Positions 47,736 through 56,170 of a stretch of 64,000 bases of DNA are shown here, piece after piece. Both the position numbers and the translations under genes were made by a program. The notes under the pieces were generated by a model. That model was not told where the DNA came from. It ran no database searches and saw only the letters and a list, made by a program, of their open reading frames with translations. Source of the DNA: Nostoc sp. JL33 (GTDB taxonomy: Bacteria; Cyanobacteriota; Cyanobacteriia; Cyanobacteriales; Nostocaceae). The stretch is taken from positions 62,001 through 126,000 of the forward strand of contig NZ_JABXKP010000008.1 of the NCBI RefSeq assembly GCF_017114985.1, written 5' to 3'. Within the stretch, counting starts at the first letter, position 1; every line of letters begins with the position of its first letter.

Positions 47736-47786
47736 TTATAGGGGTTAAATGAGTACCCCATAACCCCACAATTTTAAAATATACTC

Positions 47787-48173
47787 TTAACGACTACAAC
47801 TAATGGATTGAATACCATTAGTTGAAACTGAAACATTTACTTTATATTCTGCTGGGCATATTTCAATTGAGTTACCTTTTATAAGTTTGATTTCCTGTGA
47901 AAGCTGGCAACTTGTAAACTGTGCTTTATCATCAAAAGATATACCTTTTTCGGCTTGGCACTCAAAATTAGATGACCCGGAACTGGGGCTGGAAACCTGT
48001 ACGTTCATATCTTGGCCAAGAATGCAACTTGCCAACGAACCATTTTCATAATTACTAATTGTCCCAGCTTCACATACAACTGACGCTTGAGCAGGCAGAG
48101 AAACAGCAAAATTGATTGAAAATAAACCTAAAGAAGAAGTTAAAACTGCCAAAACTTTATACGAGAATTTCAT
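47787..48173 (-). CDS. Secreted protein with three paired-cysteine units
   Basis: 128 residues with a signal peptide (MKFSYKVLAVLTSSLGLFSI ... PAQA). The mature part contains three similar units, each starting at Cys and ending at Cys about 15-18 residues later: CEAGTISNYENGSLASC, CQAEKGISFDDKAQFTSC and CPAEYKVNVSV...SISC. Each probably forms one disulfide and an antiparallel hairpin. I do not know a named family. It is likely a periplasmic or secreted small protein. Confidence 0.6.
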   Translation of the reverse strand: MKFSYKVLAVLTSSLGLFSINFAVSLPAQASVVCEAGTISNYENGSLASCILGQDMNVQVSSPSSGSSNFECQAEKGISFDDKAQFTSCQLSQEIKLIKGNSIEICPAEYKVNVSVSTNGIQSISCSR

Positions 48174-48256
48174 AAAAAATACTGATTAGTAGAATAAAAG
48201 TTGTTACTTCATTTATACTTTATTGCTCTTAAACACTGATACAGCAAAGATACTGA

Positions 48257-48424
48257 TCTTGCTTTAAAATTTCTCTGAACAGTTTAGCTATCTGCTTATT
48301 TCGATTTGACGGCAAAACCGGAGAAGTTTAGATTCTATCTGCGGAAGAACTGCAAATTATTGTTTATCCCGAATGGCGAATGGAAGTTTGTCCATGAACC
48401 AGAATTATCAGCAAATGAGTTTTA
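48257..48424 (+). pseudogene. Decayed DUF6888-like gene
   Basis: Reading CFKISLNSLAICLFRFDG, then KTGEV-stop-ILSAEELQIIVYP, and in another frame NGEWKFVHEPELSANE, reproduces the sequence expected for this small cyanobacterial family. One TAG replaces a codon at 48329-48331, and a one-base shift occurs near 48371. The N-terminal part is also lost. The normal partner gene (DUF6887-like) directly downstream is intact. Confidence 0.55.
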
Positions 48425-48591
48425 CAGAGTTGAGAGCTTACGTTGTGGAAAACCACGAAGACATCGAAGCTCTACGTTTTTTGATGAGCAAACGTGACCC
48501 TAATTCTAAAGGCTATTCAATGCCTTTAACAGAAGCTGATATGCAAGCTCAGATGCAAATCATCAGGCGCAAGATTAACAAAGAGCTTTGA
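48394..48591 (+). CDS. Small DUF6887-like protein
   Basis: 65 residues from ATG 48394 (MNQNYQQMSFTELRAYVVEN), with GGAAG 6 nt upstream; an ATG at 48373 is in frame but less likely. The helix-rich sequence with ALRFLMSKRD and a C-terminal EADMQAQMQIIRRKI fits a small family common in Nostocales, usually encoded just after a DUF6888 gene with overlap. Here the partner is broken, so the pair probably no longer works as such. Function of the family unknown. Confidence 0.65.
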   Translation: MNQNYQQMSFTELRAYVVENHEDIEALRFLMSKRDPNSKGYSMPLTEADMQAQMQIIRRKINKEL

Positions 48592-48672
48592 GATTATTGT
48601 CTAACTTCAGTAATCATAATTAGGGTGGGTAAATCATACTCACCCGATTATTTTATTAACACTGTCGGTTAG

Positions 48673-49359
48673 CTAAAGGTTATCTGGATCAATATTTAAT
48701 TCTCGAAGTTTAGCAGCTAATCTTTGCGCTTTCTCTTCTGCGGCTTGTCGTGCAGCTGCTTCCTCTTCATGGGTTAAGAGTATTTGACTCGTAGCTGGAT
48801 TGTAAAAACGGAGTTTTCCCGCTTCCAGGCGTAACTCTAACCCCAAAACTTGACTGAGTAGGGATACAGTACCATTTGGCAGGGTATTGGCTGCTACTGG
48901 GAAATAATTCCCATCGACCAAGTGTAAACCCTGGAGTTGGGGATTGAGATAATCGCCTGTGGGGTCATATTGAAAATATTCACGCACTCCCAGAAAGGCG
49001 TAAATTCCTTTCTTTGCACCTTGGTCTTTGCTGCGGGTGGTTTTTGAGGTAATCTCTAAAACAAAATCTGGGGTTTGATTATTTTCTTCCCAGGTTTTGT
49101 AAGAGCGTCTGTCACGGTTTTCTACGCCAAAGACTACAAATACATCTGGTGCGACAACCGATTCTGGATAACCTTTTTCGTAGTAAATAAATAGATTACC
49201 AGCGACGTATACATCTGGGTGATTTTGAAAATAAATTTCCAGCACAGTGGTAGCGTATACGAGACACTTGCGCTGTAAATCACCTTCAGCCATTGGCTTA
49301 CCGTCCTCATGTGGGTACTCAATCGGGGTAACGGGGATATACTCTATTGAGACTGTCAC
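48673..49359 (-). CDS. Uma2 family (DUF820-type) nuclease-like protein
   Basis: 228 residues. Motifs: VVAPDVFVVFGVE (Asp), PDFVLEITSKTTR (Glu) and DQGAKKGIYAFLGVREYF (Lys), the D...E-x-K arrangement of Uma2 proteins, plus a C-terminal coil (EEEAAARQAAEEKAQRLAAK) ending LRELNIDPDNL. The ending resembles that of the Uma2 at 44410 (LRAAGIDPEQIF), placing both in one subtype. A small hairpin (GGGTG/CACCC, 48623-48645) separates it from the convergent small gene. Confidence 0.86.
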   Translation of the reverse strand: MTVSIEYIPVTPIEYPHEDGKPMAEGDLQRKCLVYATTVLEIYFQNHPDVYVAGNLFIYYEKGYPESVVAPDVFVVFGVENRDRRSYKTWEENNQTPDFVLEITSKTTRSKDQGAKKGIYAFLGVREYFQYDPTGDYLNPQLQGLHLVDGNYFPVAANTLPNGTVSLLSQVLGLELRLEAGKLRFYNPATSQILLTHEEEAAARQAAEEKAQRLAAKLRELNIDPDNL

Positions 49360-49375
49360 GGGCTAATACCTCAAC

Positions 49376-49675
49376 TCAACTAGGGCTAGATTTAATACTA
49401 TCGCTCAAAATCCTGTCGCCATAACTGGGAGGTTGTGAAATCACTAGAAATTCTAAATTAGATTCTCCTTCATTGAGCATCTGATGAGGAACATTAGGTG
49501 GAACTTCTACACCTTCGTGTTGGGAAAGCACTTGGCGGGAACCATCGATTTCTAAGGTTGCCTTTCCAGACAAGATAAAGAAAAACTGGTGCCGCAGCTA
49601 CGCCCGTCGTAGACATCGCTGGTGATAATGTCTGACTTCTGAGGTTCCTGGCGGCATTAGTTCTTGAATTCGAGG
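49376..49675 (-). pseudogene. Cupin-domain protein disrupted by a repeat
   Basis: Minus frame: RIQELMPPGTSEVRHYHQ, then an inserted repeat, then HQFFFILSGKATLEIDGS, VPPNVPHQMLNEGESNLEFL to the stop. These are the two cupin motifs (HYHQ and VPPNVPHQM). The repeat at 49591-49620 keeps the frame but brings TAG (plus-strand cta at 49598-49600). The upstream end is also replaced from about 49675 by GC-rich sequence, so the gene lost its native start. Confidence 0.7.
49591..49620. repeat. Dispersed palindromic repeat inside the cupin gene
   Basis: ctacgcccgtcgtagacatc type sequence, close to the repeat at 45834 and at 37588. It is in frame with the cupin but contributes a stop codon. Confidence 0.6.
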
Positions 49676-49719
49676 TTCAGCGGCCCGCGCGGCAGGTTCG
49701 CTGCAACCGCTGGTTAGTC
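49674..49719 (-). repeat. attC-like recombination-site remnant
   Basis: On the minus strand GACTAAC (one mismatch to the R'' consensus RYYYAAC) is followed by GGTTGCAGCG and CGCTGAACC. These form a 9-bp stem with a single extrahelical G, the hallmark of integron attC sites. It lies 55 bp after the stop of the GC-rich gene, where a cassette attC would be. No GTTRRRY box is seen on the far side. Confidence 0.4.
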
Positions 49720-49774
49720 GGAGTTCCTGTCGTTCGGCACCCATAAAACGCTACCAGTGCCATCCACCGAGGTT

Positions 49775-50842
49775 CTACGGAATCAACCGATCTGCGCGTA
49801 GTTGCTCGAACAGGTCAAAAAACGACTCGTCCGTTTTCTGGTATATGGAGAAGCCGAGTTTGCGGCTCTTCGACATGTCGGTCATGACCTCAATCGGACG
49901 CCCAAGATCAAGATCGGTGTGCCATGCAGACGACAGACGGCTCAGATCCGGCTCGGCGAGGTCATGCTGCTTTGCGATCTCGCGCCAGAGAGCATCTTCA
50001 TTCGCCATTTCGGCTTCGAGCGGGTGGGTTGTGCCGTCGAACCCGATGGGATCGATGCCGAACCAGTCAGCCAGCCGCCCCCACAACCATATCCAGCGGA
50101 AGATGTCGCCATTGACGACGTTAAACGCCTCGTTGTGGGCCGCTTCGGTCTTCGCCGCCCATACTAGATGCTTCGCCAGCACCCGCGCGTCGGTCATGTC
50201 GGAGATGCCCTTCCACTGCGCTTCAGAACCTGGCCAACGGAACGGGCGCCCGGTTTCCTTGCAGATCGCGGCATACACGGCCAGCGTCGTGCCGAGGTTC
50301 ATCAAATTGCCGACCGCCTTTCCAATCACAGTGTGAGGGCGATGAATGCTCCAGGTGAAACCGTCACGGGCGGCGGCGGCATAGACCTCATCTTCCTGAG
50401 CATAATAGAAATTTTCGATGTCGAGCCGGGGATGCTCCTCGCGCAATGGAGTTTCTGGCAGCGATCCGCCCCTGGCGTATGCATCGAATGGCCCGAGATA
50501 GTGCTTGAGGCCGGTGACGAGGGCGACGTGCTGCACTGAGTCCTTCGGTGACAGAACATCCAGTATATTGCGAACCATCGTGCCGTTGACCCTGACGTTC
50601 TCGGCCTCGGTCGCATTACGCATCCACGTCGTGATGAAGATGTGCGTCGGGGCAATGTCTGACAGCGCAGTTTTCAGGCTAGCTAGATCGAGCAGATCGG
50701 CAGCAACAGGACGTAACCCTTCCACCCCTTTTTTAAGATTTCGGGCCAACCCATAGGTCGTCCATCCATTGGCGATCAGTTCTCTGGCAAGATTGCTGCC
50801 GATGATGCCGCTCGCGCCCACAACTAAGGCTGTTCCATCCAT
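49775..50842 (-). CDS. NAD(P)-dependent SDR, epimerase/PRISE-like, GC-rich
   Basis: 355 residues. Rossmann motif GASGIIGSNLARELIANGW at about 9-27, VTGLKHYLGPF near 130 and FYYAQED (with the catalytic Tyr) near 165. These resemble the iridoid-synthase/progesterone 5-beta-reductase-like (PRISE) group of atypical SDRs that reduce enones. Codon usage is strongly GC-rich, with many G/C third positions and GC-ending codons, unlike every neighbour. The gene is flanked by a MITE upstream (50869) and an attC-like stem downstream. Horizontal acquisition from a GC-rich bacterium is the simplest reading. Confidence 0.82.
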   Translation of the reverse strand: MDGTALVVGASGIIGSNLARELIANGWTTYGLARNLKKGVEGLRPVAADLLDLASLKTALSDIAPTHIFITTWMRNATEAENVRVNGTMVRNILDVLSPKDSVQHVALVTGLKHYLGPFDAYARGGSLPETPLREEHPRLDIENFYYAQEDEVYAAAARDGFTWSIHRPHTVIGKAVGNLMNLGTTLAVYAAICKETGRPFRWPGSEAQWKGISDMTDARVLAKHLVWAAKTEAAHNEAFNVVNGDIFRWIWLWGRLADWFGIDPIGFDGTTHPLEAEMANEDALWREIAKQHDLAEPDLSRLSSAWHTDLDLGRPIEVMTDMSKSRKLGFSIYQKTDESFFDLFEQLRADRLIP

Positions 50843-50868
50843 GTCGTGTCTCCAGTACGGAAATTTTC

Positions 50869-51037
50869 TATAGCAATCCTATTGAAGTTGTAAAAATTAT
50901 CGAACCGCCTTCGTGCTTCGCGTCTCGAAGAGAAGCCGCCTTCTCTTCGAGACACTAGGTAAACAGCGCAGCCTCTCGTAGAGAAGAGCGCCAAGAGAAG
51001 AAGGAAAGAAGTTCACGAATCCTTTAGGACTGCTATA
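50869..51037. mobile_element. MITE-like element with TATAGCA(A/G)TCCTA ends
   Basis: 169 bp bounded by tatagcaatccta and taggactgctata. It contains a perfect 14-bp palindrome GTCTCGAAGAGAAG/CTTCTCTTCGAGAC (50922-50953). No coding capacity. It lies just upstream of the GC-rich SDR gene. Confidence 0.6.
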
Positions 51038-51436
51038 TGTTACATGCAGATTTGGATATTGTACAAAATTTTTCCATATAACTACTCTTTAGAGGGTGAT
51101 TATAGGGAAAAATTCCATATAATCTTTGGTGTTATGCAGAATTTTATTTTTATGTACAACATCCTTAGAGAGAATATTAAACGGAAAAATTCTGGATAAA
51201 ATTGCTTGGGAAAGTCGCCCAAAAAAGCTGCTGGCTGGAATATATGCAGAATGTTAATTGACATACATCAGGATGTTTAAAACACTAGTAGATTACTTAT
51301 TAATAGATTTTATTTAAACACTTATTCTTCCATAAAATATTTTTGAAAAAGGTCTATTTTGTTTGTGTTTTTAAAGCATTTACGCTCAAATACTAGCAGT
51401 TAAGCCCCAATTTTCTAGGTTTTGTGTAACTAACAT

Positions 51437-51462
51437 TAAAAAAGACAGGCAACAAGCCTGTC
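51437..51462 (-). terminator. Duplicated terminator hairpin (copy of the petA terminator)
   Basis: GACAGGC/GCCTGTC stem with loop and minus-strand T-run, matching 52923-52948. Confidence 0.65.
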
Positions 51463-51488
51463 CTACAAGTAATGATTTAGCAAAGAAT

Positions 51489-51574
51489 TTAGAAATTCAT
51501 CTCAGCAGCTTGGACTTTCTCAACCTGCTTCTTCTTCAGCACCAGCATAACTTGAGCTAACATCACAAGAGCAA
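51489..51574 (-). pseudogene. petA 3'-end fragment
   Basis: 86 bp nearly identical to the last codons of petA ([19 protein letters not shown], then AAEMNF-stop). The copy stops abruptly at about 51574 and joins unrelated sequence reading MSNVYEANEDEGIIMSLF on the minus strand. Confidence 0.8.
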
Positions 51575-51802
51575 TAGAAAGTCAAGAAAAAGGCTCATGA
51601 TAATGCCTTCATCTTCATTAGCTTCATAAACATTAGACATCTCCATAAATTAAATATGCGTTACCCAGAACCCTTGTAGAGACGTAGCACTGCTACGTCT
51701 CTACATTCTTTTTCGGAGATGTCTATTAGGGACTTCCATAAGTTAATATAAATATTTTTGACTAAGTACATATCCTGCCAAAGGTAATTTGGATATAAAT
51801 AT

Positions 51803-52753
51803 CTAAGTTTCATGCATAGTTTCTTCGTCTTCAACCTCTTCTTCCGCACAACTATCATCGCGTATAGTCCCATCAGGCATAGTGGTATTACAAAAAATAG
51901 CCATTCTCGTCTGGGCGTCAATTAGGCTAGCTTGCTCAACGTCTGCGTCGGTCAAATCCGCATAATCTAAATCTGCACCTTCGAGATTGGCTTGAAAGAG
52001 GGACGCACCACTGAGGTCAGCACCATTCAAATTAGCTTGGCTTAAGTTTGCTGTACTCAAATCGGCATCGCTTAAATCAGTATTTCTTAGATCCAACCCT
52101 TGCAGTTGAGCGCCAGCAGCAATCTGTATAGCTCCTTGAGCTACTAATATTGGGTAAATCTCATCGCTAGACAAAGTTCTTGGAGACTGTACTGGATCTG
52201 GTGGAAAAATACAATTGTCGAATATTGTCTCTGAGTCATAGATACACCCATTCAATGTCACATAGCTCAGATCAGCTTGACTTAGGTCGGCTCCTCTGAG
52301 CGTAGCTCTCTCCAAAGACCCCGATGTGAGATTAATCCCCTTCATGTTTGCCCCTCGGAGGTTTGCATGACTAAACAAAGCAGAGAAAGCTGTTGCACCT
52401 TCAAGATTGGCTTCTCTCAAATCAGCATCGTTCAAACTGGCTTCCAGTAATCCTGCACCCCTCAAATCGGCATTACATAAATTTGCTCCTGACAGAATTG
52501 TTTCACCCAAATCAACTTTAACTAAACTAGCACCCTCAAGATTAATCCCTTCTAAATCAGCGAGATCCAATCGCGCACCATCTAGAACAGCACCTTCTAA
52601 ATTGGCATTCCGTAGATTGATGGTGTATAGCATAGCATCCCTGAGAATAATTCCTGGTAAATCAGAATTTTCTAGATCGTTTCCTTCGATGCTAATTCCT
52701 GTGAAGTCTCTTTCACCAGCAGCATAACGTTGAATTAGTTCCCTAGCGTCCAT
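51803..52753 (-). CDS. Pentapeptide-repeat protein
   Basis: 316 residues. Two blocks of A(D/N)LxX pentapeptides (about 25-165 and 215-275) should each fold as a right-handed quadrilateral beta-helix. They are separated by a non-repeat stretch with two Cys (GCIYDSETIFDNCIFPPDP), and there is an acidic C-terminus (CAEEEVEDEETMHET). No signal peptide. Such proteins are common in cyanobacteria; roles are mostly unknown, some mimic DNA. The gene lies between petA and a copy of the petA 3' end, so it was probably placed here by a duplication or insertion. Confidence 0.85.
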   Translation of the reverse strand: MDARELIQRYAAGERDFTGISIEGNDLENSDLPGIILRDAMLYTINLRNANLEGAVLDGARLDLADLEGINLEGASLVKVDLGETILSGANLCNADLRGAGLLEASLNDADLREANLEGATAFSALFSHANLRGANMKGINLTSGSLERATLRGADLSQADLSYVTLNGCIYDSETIFDNCIFPPDPVQSPRTLSSDEIYPILVAQGAIQIAAGAQLQGLDLRNTDLSDADLSTANLSQANLNGADLSGASLFQANLEGADLDYADLTDADVEQASLIDAQTRMAIFCNTTMPDGTIRDDSCAEEEVEDEETMHET

Positions 52754-52922
52754 AGTTAGTTGGCAAATTACATTGACTTATCAACAGATTTTTTTATAAA
52801 CACTTATTATCCTATAAATTATTTTTGACAAAGGTCTATTTTGTTTGTGATTTTAAAGCATTTACGCTCAAAGTTTACTAGCAGTTAAGTCCCAAAATTC
52901 TAGGGTTCGTGTAAATAACATA

Positions 52923-52948
52923 TAAAAAAGACAGGCAAGATGCCTGTC
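52923..52948 (-). terminator. Rho-independent terminator of petC-petA
   Basis: Perfect 8-bp stem GACAGGCA/TGCCTGTC, 3-nt loop, followed on the minus strand by TTTTTTAT, 27 bp after the petA stop. Confidence 0.85.
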
Positions 52949-52974
52949 CTACAAATAATGATTTAGCAAAGAAT

Positions 52975-53976
52975 TTAGAAATTCATCTCAGCAGCTTGGA
53001 CTTTCTCAACCTGCTTCTTCTTCAGCACCAGCATAACTTGAGCTAACATTACAAGAGCGATGAACGCAATCAACCATTGAACTCTAGAAGCGTCTTGCAA
53101 TACGATTTCTGCATCATGTTGACCGAATCCACCGACATTCGGGTTGCTGGTCAAAGCTTCACCAGTCTTAACCGCTTGCCCTTCGGAAACAATCAGTTCT
53201 GGCCCTAAAGGAATCGTATCAACGACAACATCACCAGATTCAGGTTGGATGTTGACTAGATATTTAACGTTACCGTCTCCATCTTCTTCTTTGGCAATCT
53301 TGCTAATTGTGCCAGTAGCAGAAGCGTTGTAAACAGCGTTGTTGCTTTTTTCGCCAGTGGGATAAACTTGTCCGCGTCCCCGGTTAGCACCTAAGTGAAC
53401 TGAATATTTACCGAAGTGGATGTTTTTGTCAGTTGCGGGGTTGGGAGAAAGAACAGGGAAGACGATTTCCTGATACTGTTCACCTGGTAAAGGGCCGACG
53501 ATGACGACGTTTTCTTTGTCTTCGCTGTAGGGTTGGAAAGGAGTGTCGCCAACTTCTTTTTTAAGTTCCTCGGAAAGACGATCTTCGGGAGCAATCTTAA
53601 AGCCTTCGGGTAGCATCAGCACAGCGCCGACGTTCAAGCCAACCTTAGAACCATCAGCACCAACTTGCTGGGCGCTCAGATCGTAAGGAATTTTCACCAC
53701 AGCTTTGAATACAGTGTCAGGTAGCACCGATTGGGGAACTTCCACTTCTGTAGGCTTGGCTGCTAGGTGACAGTTGGCACAAACAATCCGCCCGGTTGGT
53801 TCGCGGGGGGATTCGGGATAGGTTTGCTGTGCCCAAAAGGGATAGGCGGCAGCTGATTGGGGAAGGGCTAGATCGCTGGTGAAGTAAAATGTCACAGTAG
53901 CGATCGCTATGAGCAATGTTTTTATGATCGCTCTAGCACTGCGAGTTAACCTCGCTCTTAAGAAAACATTTCTCAT
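52975..53976 (-). CDS. petA: Cytochrome f precursor
   Basis: 333 residues from ATG 53976 ([12 protein letters not shown]); a TTG at 53991 would add five residues. The signal peptide ends AAA before the mature [18 protein letters not shown], whose N-terminal Tyr is the axial haem ligand. The haem site is CANCH, the basic patch and Rieske contact regions are present, and one C-terminal membrane anchor follows ([18 protein letters not shown]). Subunit of cytochrome b6f in the thylakoid membrane, passing electrons to plastocyanin or cytochrome c6, both encoded in this window. Second gene of petC-petA. Confidence 0.97.
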   Translation of the reverse strand: MRNVFLRARLTRSARAIIKTLLIAIATVTFYFTSDLALPQSAAAYPFWAQQTYPESPREPTGRIVCANCHLAAKPTEVEVPQSVLPDTVFKAVVKIPYDLSAQQVGADGSKVGLNVGAVLMLPEGFKIAPEDRLSEELKKEVGDTPFQPYSEDKENVVIVGPLPGEQYQEIVFPVLSPNPATDKNIHFGKYSVHLGANRGRGQVYPTGEKSNNAVYNASATGTISKIAKEEDGDGNVKYLVNIQPESGDVVVDTIPLGPELIVSEGQAVKTGEALTSNPNVGGFGQHDAEIVLQDASRVQWLIAFIALVMLAQVMLVLKKKQVEKVQAAEMNF

Positions 53977-53999
53977 CTCTAATAAGGGCAACGATTGAA

Positions 54000-54065
54000 T
54001 TAGTCATTAGTCATTGGTCATTGGGCATTGGGCATTGGGCATTGGGCATTGGGCATTGGTTTCTG
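54000..54065. repeat. Short tandem repeats between petC and petA (gggcatt, ggtcatt)
   Basis: Heptamers ttgggca repeated five times after catt-type units, within the petC-petA transcript. Such insertion between operon genes may alter spacing but not coding. Confidence 0.75.
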
Positions 54066-54140
54066 CCAACTTCCTCACTCCCTCACTCCCAACTCTCTCA
54101 CTCCCTCATCCCTTACTCAGCACTCATAACTCAGCACTGA

Positions 54141-54680
54141 TTAAGACCACCAAGGTGCATCACCTGTGCGGAAGTCGGTTTCAGTCCAAGGGGTCAAAAC
54201 GATTTTGTCGTCGTTTACTTTGGTATGGGCTAAAGGCAAAGACAGGGGTGCTGGGCCCCGAACAACTTTACCAGTTTCGTCATACTGGGAACCATGACAA
54301 GGACATTTAAACTTGTTCTCTGCAACGTTCCAGGGGACAACACAACCTAAGTGGGTGCAGATGGCGTTAATCCCATAATCTTTGATCGCCTCTTTGCTGT
54401 CTACCACAATATAGGTAGGATCTCCCTTTAGCCCTTGGACTAGGTTGCGATCGCCTGTATTCCGGTTTTCTAGAAATTTACTGACGCTAACATCGTTACC
54501 TAACTCGTCTTTTGCCGTTGCACCACCACCAGCAGCACCACTAACAGGTGGAATAAAGTACTTGACAACGGGATACAATGCACCCAGAGCTACTCCAGTG
54601 ACAGTCCCAAAAGTGAGCAAATTCATGAACTGACGACGCCCCATATCGGGCACGTCTGCTGATTCAGAAAATTGAGCCAT
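54141..54680 (-). CDS. petC: Rieske iron-sulfur protein of cytochrome b6f
   Basis: 179 residues. N-terminal twin-arginine-like [16 protein letters not shown] leads one membrane span; the flexible Gly hinge GAAGGGAT follows. The [2Fe-2S] ligands are in CTHLGC and CPCHGS (two Cys, two His) with the disulfide pair. It moves electrons from plastoquinol to cytochrome f. TatC, whose pathway inserts such Rieske proteins, is encoded at 57677-58471. It is first gene of the petC-petA operon. Confidence 0.97.
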   Translation of the reverse strand: MAQFSESADVPDMGRRQFMNLLTFGTVTGVALGALYPVVKYFIPPVSGAAGGGATAKDELGNDVSVSKFLENRNTGDRNLVQGLKGDPTYIVVDSKEAIKDYGINAICTHLGCVVPWNVAENKFKCPCHGSQYDETGKVVRGPAPLSLPLAHTKVNDDKIVLTPWTETDFRTGDAPWWS

Positions 54681-54909
54681 AATCTACGCGCTCTTTGTGT
54701 ATTTTGTTAAGCATTTTGACAAAAGTACTAGTACTTGAGCAACTCTTGTCTAAGTCGAAATGCTAGCGCTCACAACGATGCCATACTTCTCTGTTCCAAG
54801 ATATATCAAGCATCTTTTCTGTTAGCATTACATTTCTTTATATCCTTATCATACTGGAGTCACGGAACTTAACATCATAACTAAATGTAAAATCTGATTG
54901 AGAAAAGCT

Positions 54910-55218
54910 ATGACAGGACAGGAATTACGTCAGATGTTGCTTGATAAGTGGGGATACTCTTACGATGTCCAGTTCCGGCGGGCACAGGGAAAGATATTTT
55001 TGCAAGTCATGTGGAAATATCTGGAGCAAGCTTCTTTTCCCTTGAATGAGGCGGAGTACCAAGAGCATCTTGATAGCATTGCTAATTATCTTCATGCCTT
55101 GGGTGGGTCAACACAAGTACAGACATTTATTGCCCAAACACGCGATCGCCCTCGGCTCGGTAAAGCTGTCAGCATTCCTCTAGATTTAGGCGATCGCGCT
55201 TCGGAATGGATATTATGA
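54910..55218 (+). CDS. DUF3067 family protein
   Basis: 102 residues from ATG 54910 (MTGQELRQMLLDKWGYSYD); a TTG at 54898 is in frame. The sequence is typical of a small conserved family of oxygenic phototrophs, soluble, alpha-helical with FRRAQGKIFLQVMWKYLEQ and ending IPLDLGDRASEWIL. It is divergent from petC, so the 230 bp between them hold both promoters. Function unknown. Confidence 0.8.
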   Translation: MTGQELRQMLLDKWGYSYDVQFRRAQGKIFLQVMWKYLEQASFPLNEAEYQEHLDSIANYLHALGGSTQVQTFIAQTRDRPRLGKAVSIPLDLGDRASEWIL

Positions 55219-56170
55219 CCCGCTATTGCATTAATTTTAATAAATTTCTGAGTAATTACAGTATTTTTTATCCAAAAATACCATAACGTGCTATAAAATT
55301 CTTTTGCCCACCGCTACATCCCTTATCTGGCTGAATTAATAGAACTTCTCTATCGTCTAGAACTACTCCCAAAACTAAAACTTCCGAGATCAAATAGGCA
55401 ATTTGACGGGGTGGAAAGTTGTAACTTTTCACTCTCCCCTCTTTGACGAGTAGCTGTGAAGGAATGAAGTTTGAGTCGCACATTAGTGGGATAGGTTCTA
55501 GTTATTAATTCAGGCGATCGCCCCGGCAGAAGTGAAGCACAGGTTCGCAAACGTCACCCAAAAGCTTACCCCTTGATGACAAATCGCCGCTACACAACGT
55601 CCTACAAAGCCTCTTAACAATTCAAAATTCAAAATTCAAAATTCAAAATTAAAGACATTTTCAGGCCGGGATTTAAACCCCGACTGAAACTGATTCTACG
55701 TGTAGACGTAGGGGTCTTAAACCCTTTAATTTACGATAACTAGCTACATGTACAATTCTCCTGCTAATGGCAATCGCTCTTGAAGAAAACTTTGTGATTT
55801 ACTGACATAGGTTTTACTTTTTCTGCCACCGTTTCTAGTTTCGCCTAAAGGCATCTGATTATTATGAATTATCCCTATTGTTTTTTGAAGTCACAAGATT
55901 ACAGCGCTACCGAGCCAACACTCCTACGGTCAAGCCCGACAACATACGCCGTTTACGCGAGTTATAAATAATTCTGAGGATGAGTTTTTATATGAGGTTT
56001 ATCTGAAAAAAATATTAGTTATATAGATTTTCTATAGATAAAATTTAACCTATTATGGTTTAGATAAAAGCAAAAAGCCAGAAAAAAAAGTGCCACAGTG
56101 AAACTATACTGCTAAACCCCAACGACACTCAAAATTGCAAGTTATTTAATCCACGTTCCTTAGTGAAACA
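55219..56170. other. Long intergenic region
   Basis: About 950 bp without a convincing gene. 55618-55650: attcaaa heptamer repeats. 55665-55730: a palindromic stretch around ggtttaaaccccgactgaaa and ctacgtgtagacgtag. Minus-strand frames at 55268-55550 overlap each other and show no family features. Confidence 0.5.

Larger units (their letters stand above)
51038..51802. other. Intergenic region containing a duplicated petA 3' end
   Basis: 51040-51300 is AT-rich with three related copies of a ggaaaaattc-type motif (about 51110, 51192 and near 51065). 51303-51574 is a diverged copy of 52784-53061 (petA 3' end with its terminator and downstream flank). 51680-51705 is a small palindrome (gagacgtagcactgctacgtctc). 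Confidence 0.65.

Noticed and set aside
49845-50756. Several plus-strand open frames in the GC-rich gene
   Set aside because: They are the antisense shadow of a GC-rich gene, whose few stop codons leave long frames; the minus-strand SDR motifs decide.
51661-51921. Minus-strand frame overlapping the end of the pentapeptide gene
   Set aside because: It overlaps a clear gene in another frame and runs through a small palindrome; shadow.
55268-55550. Two overlapping minus-strand frames
   Set aside because: They overlap in different frames and neither shows a family feature.
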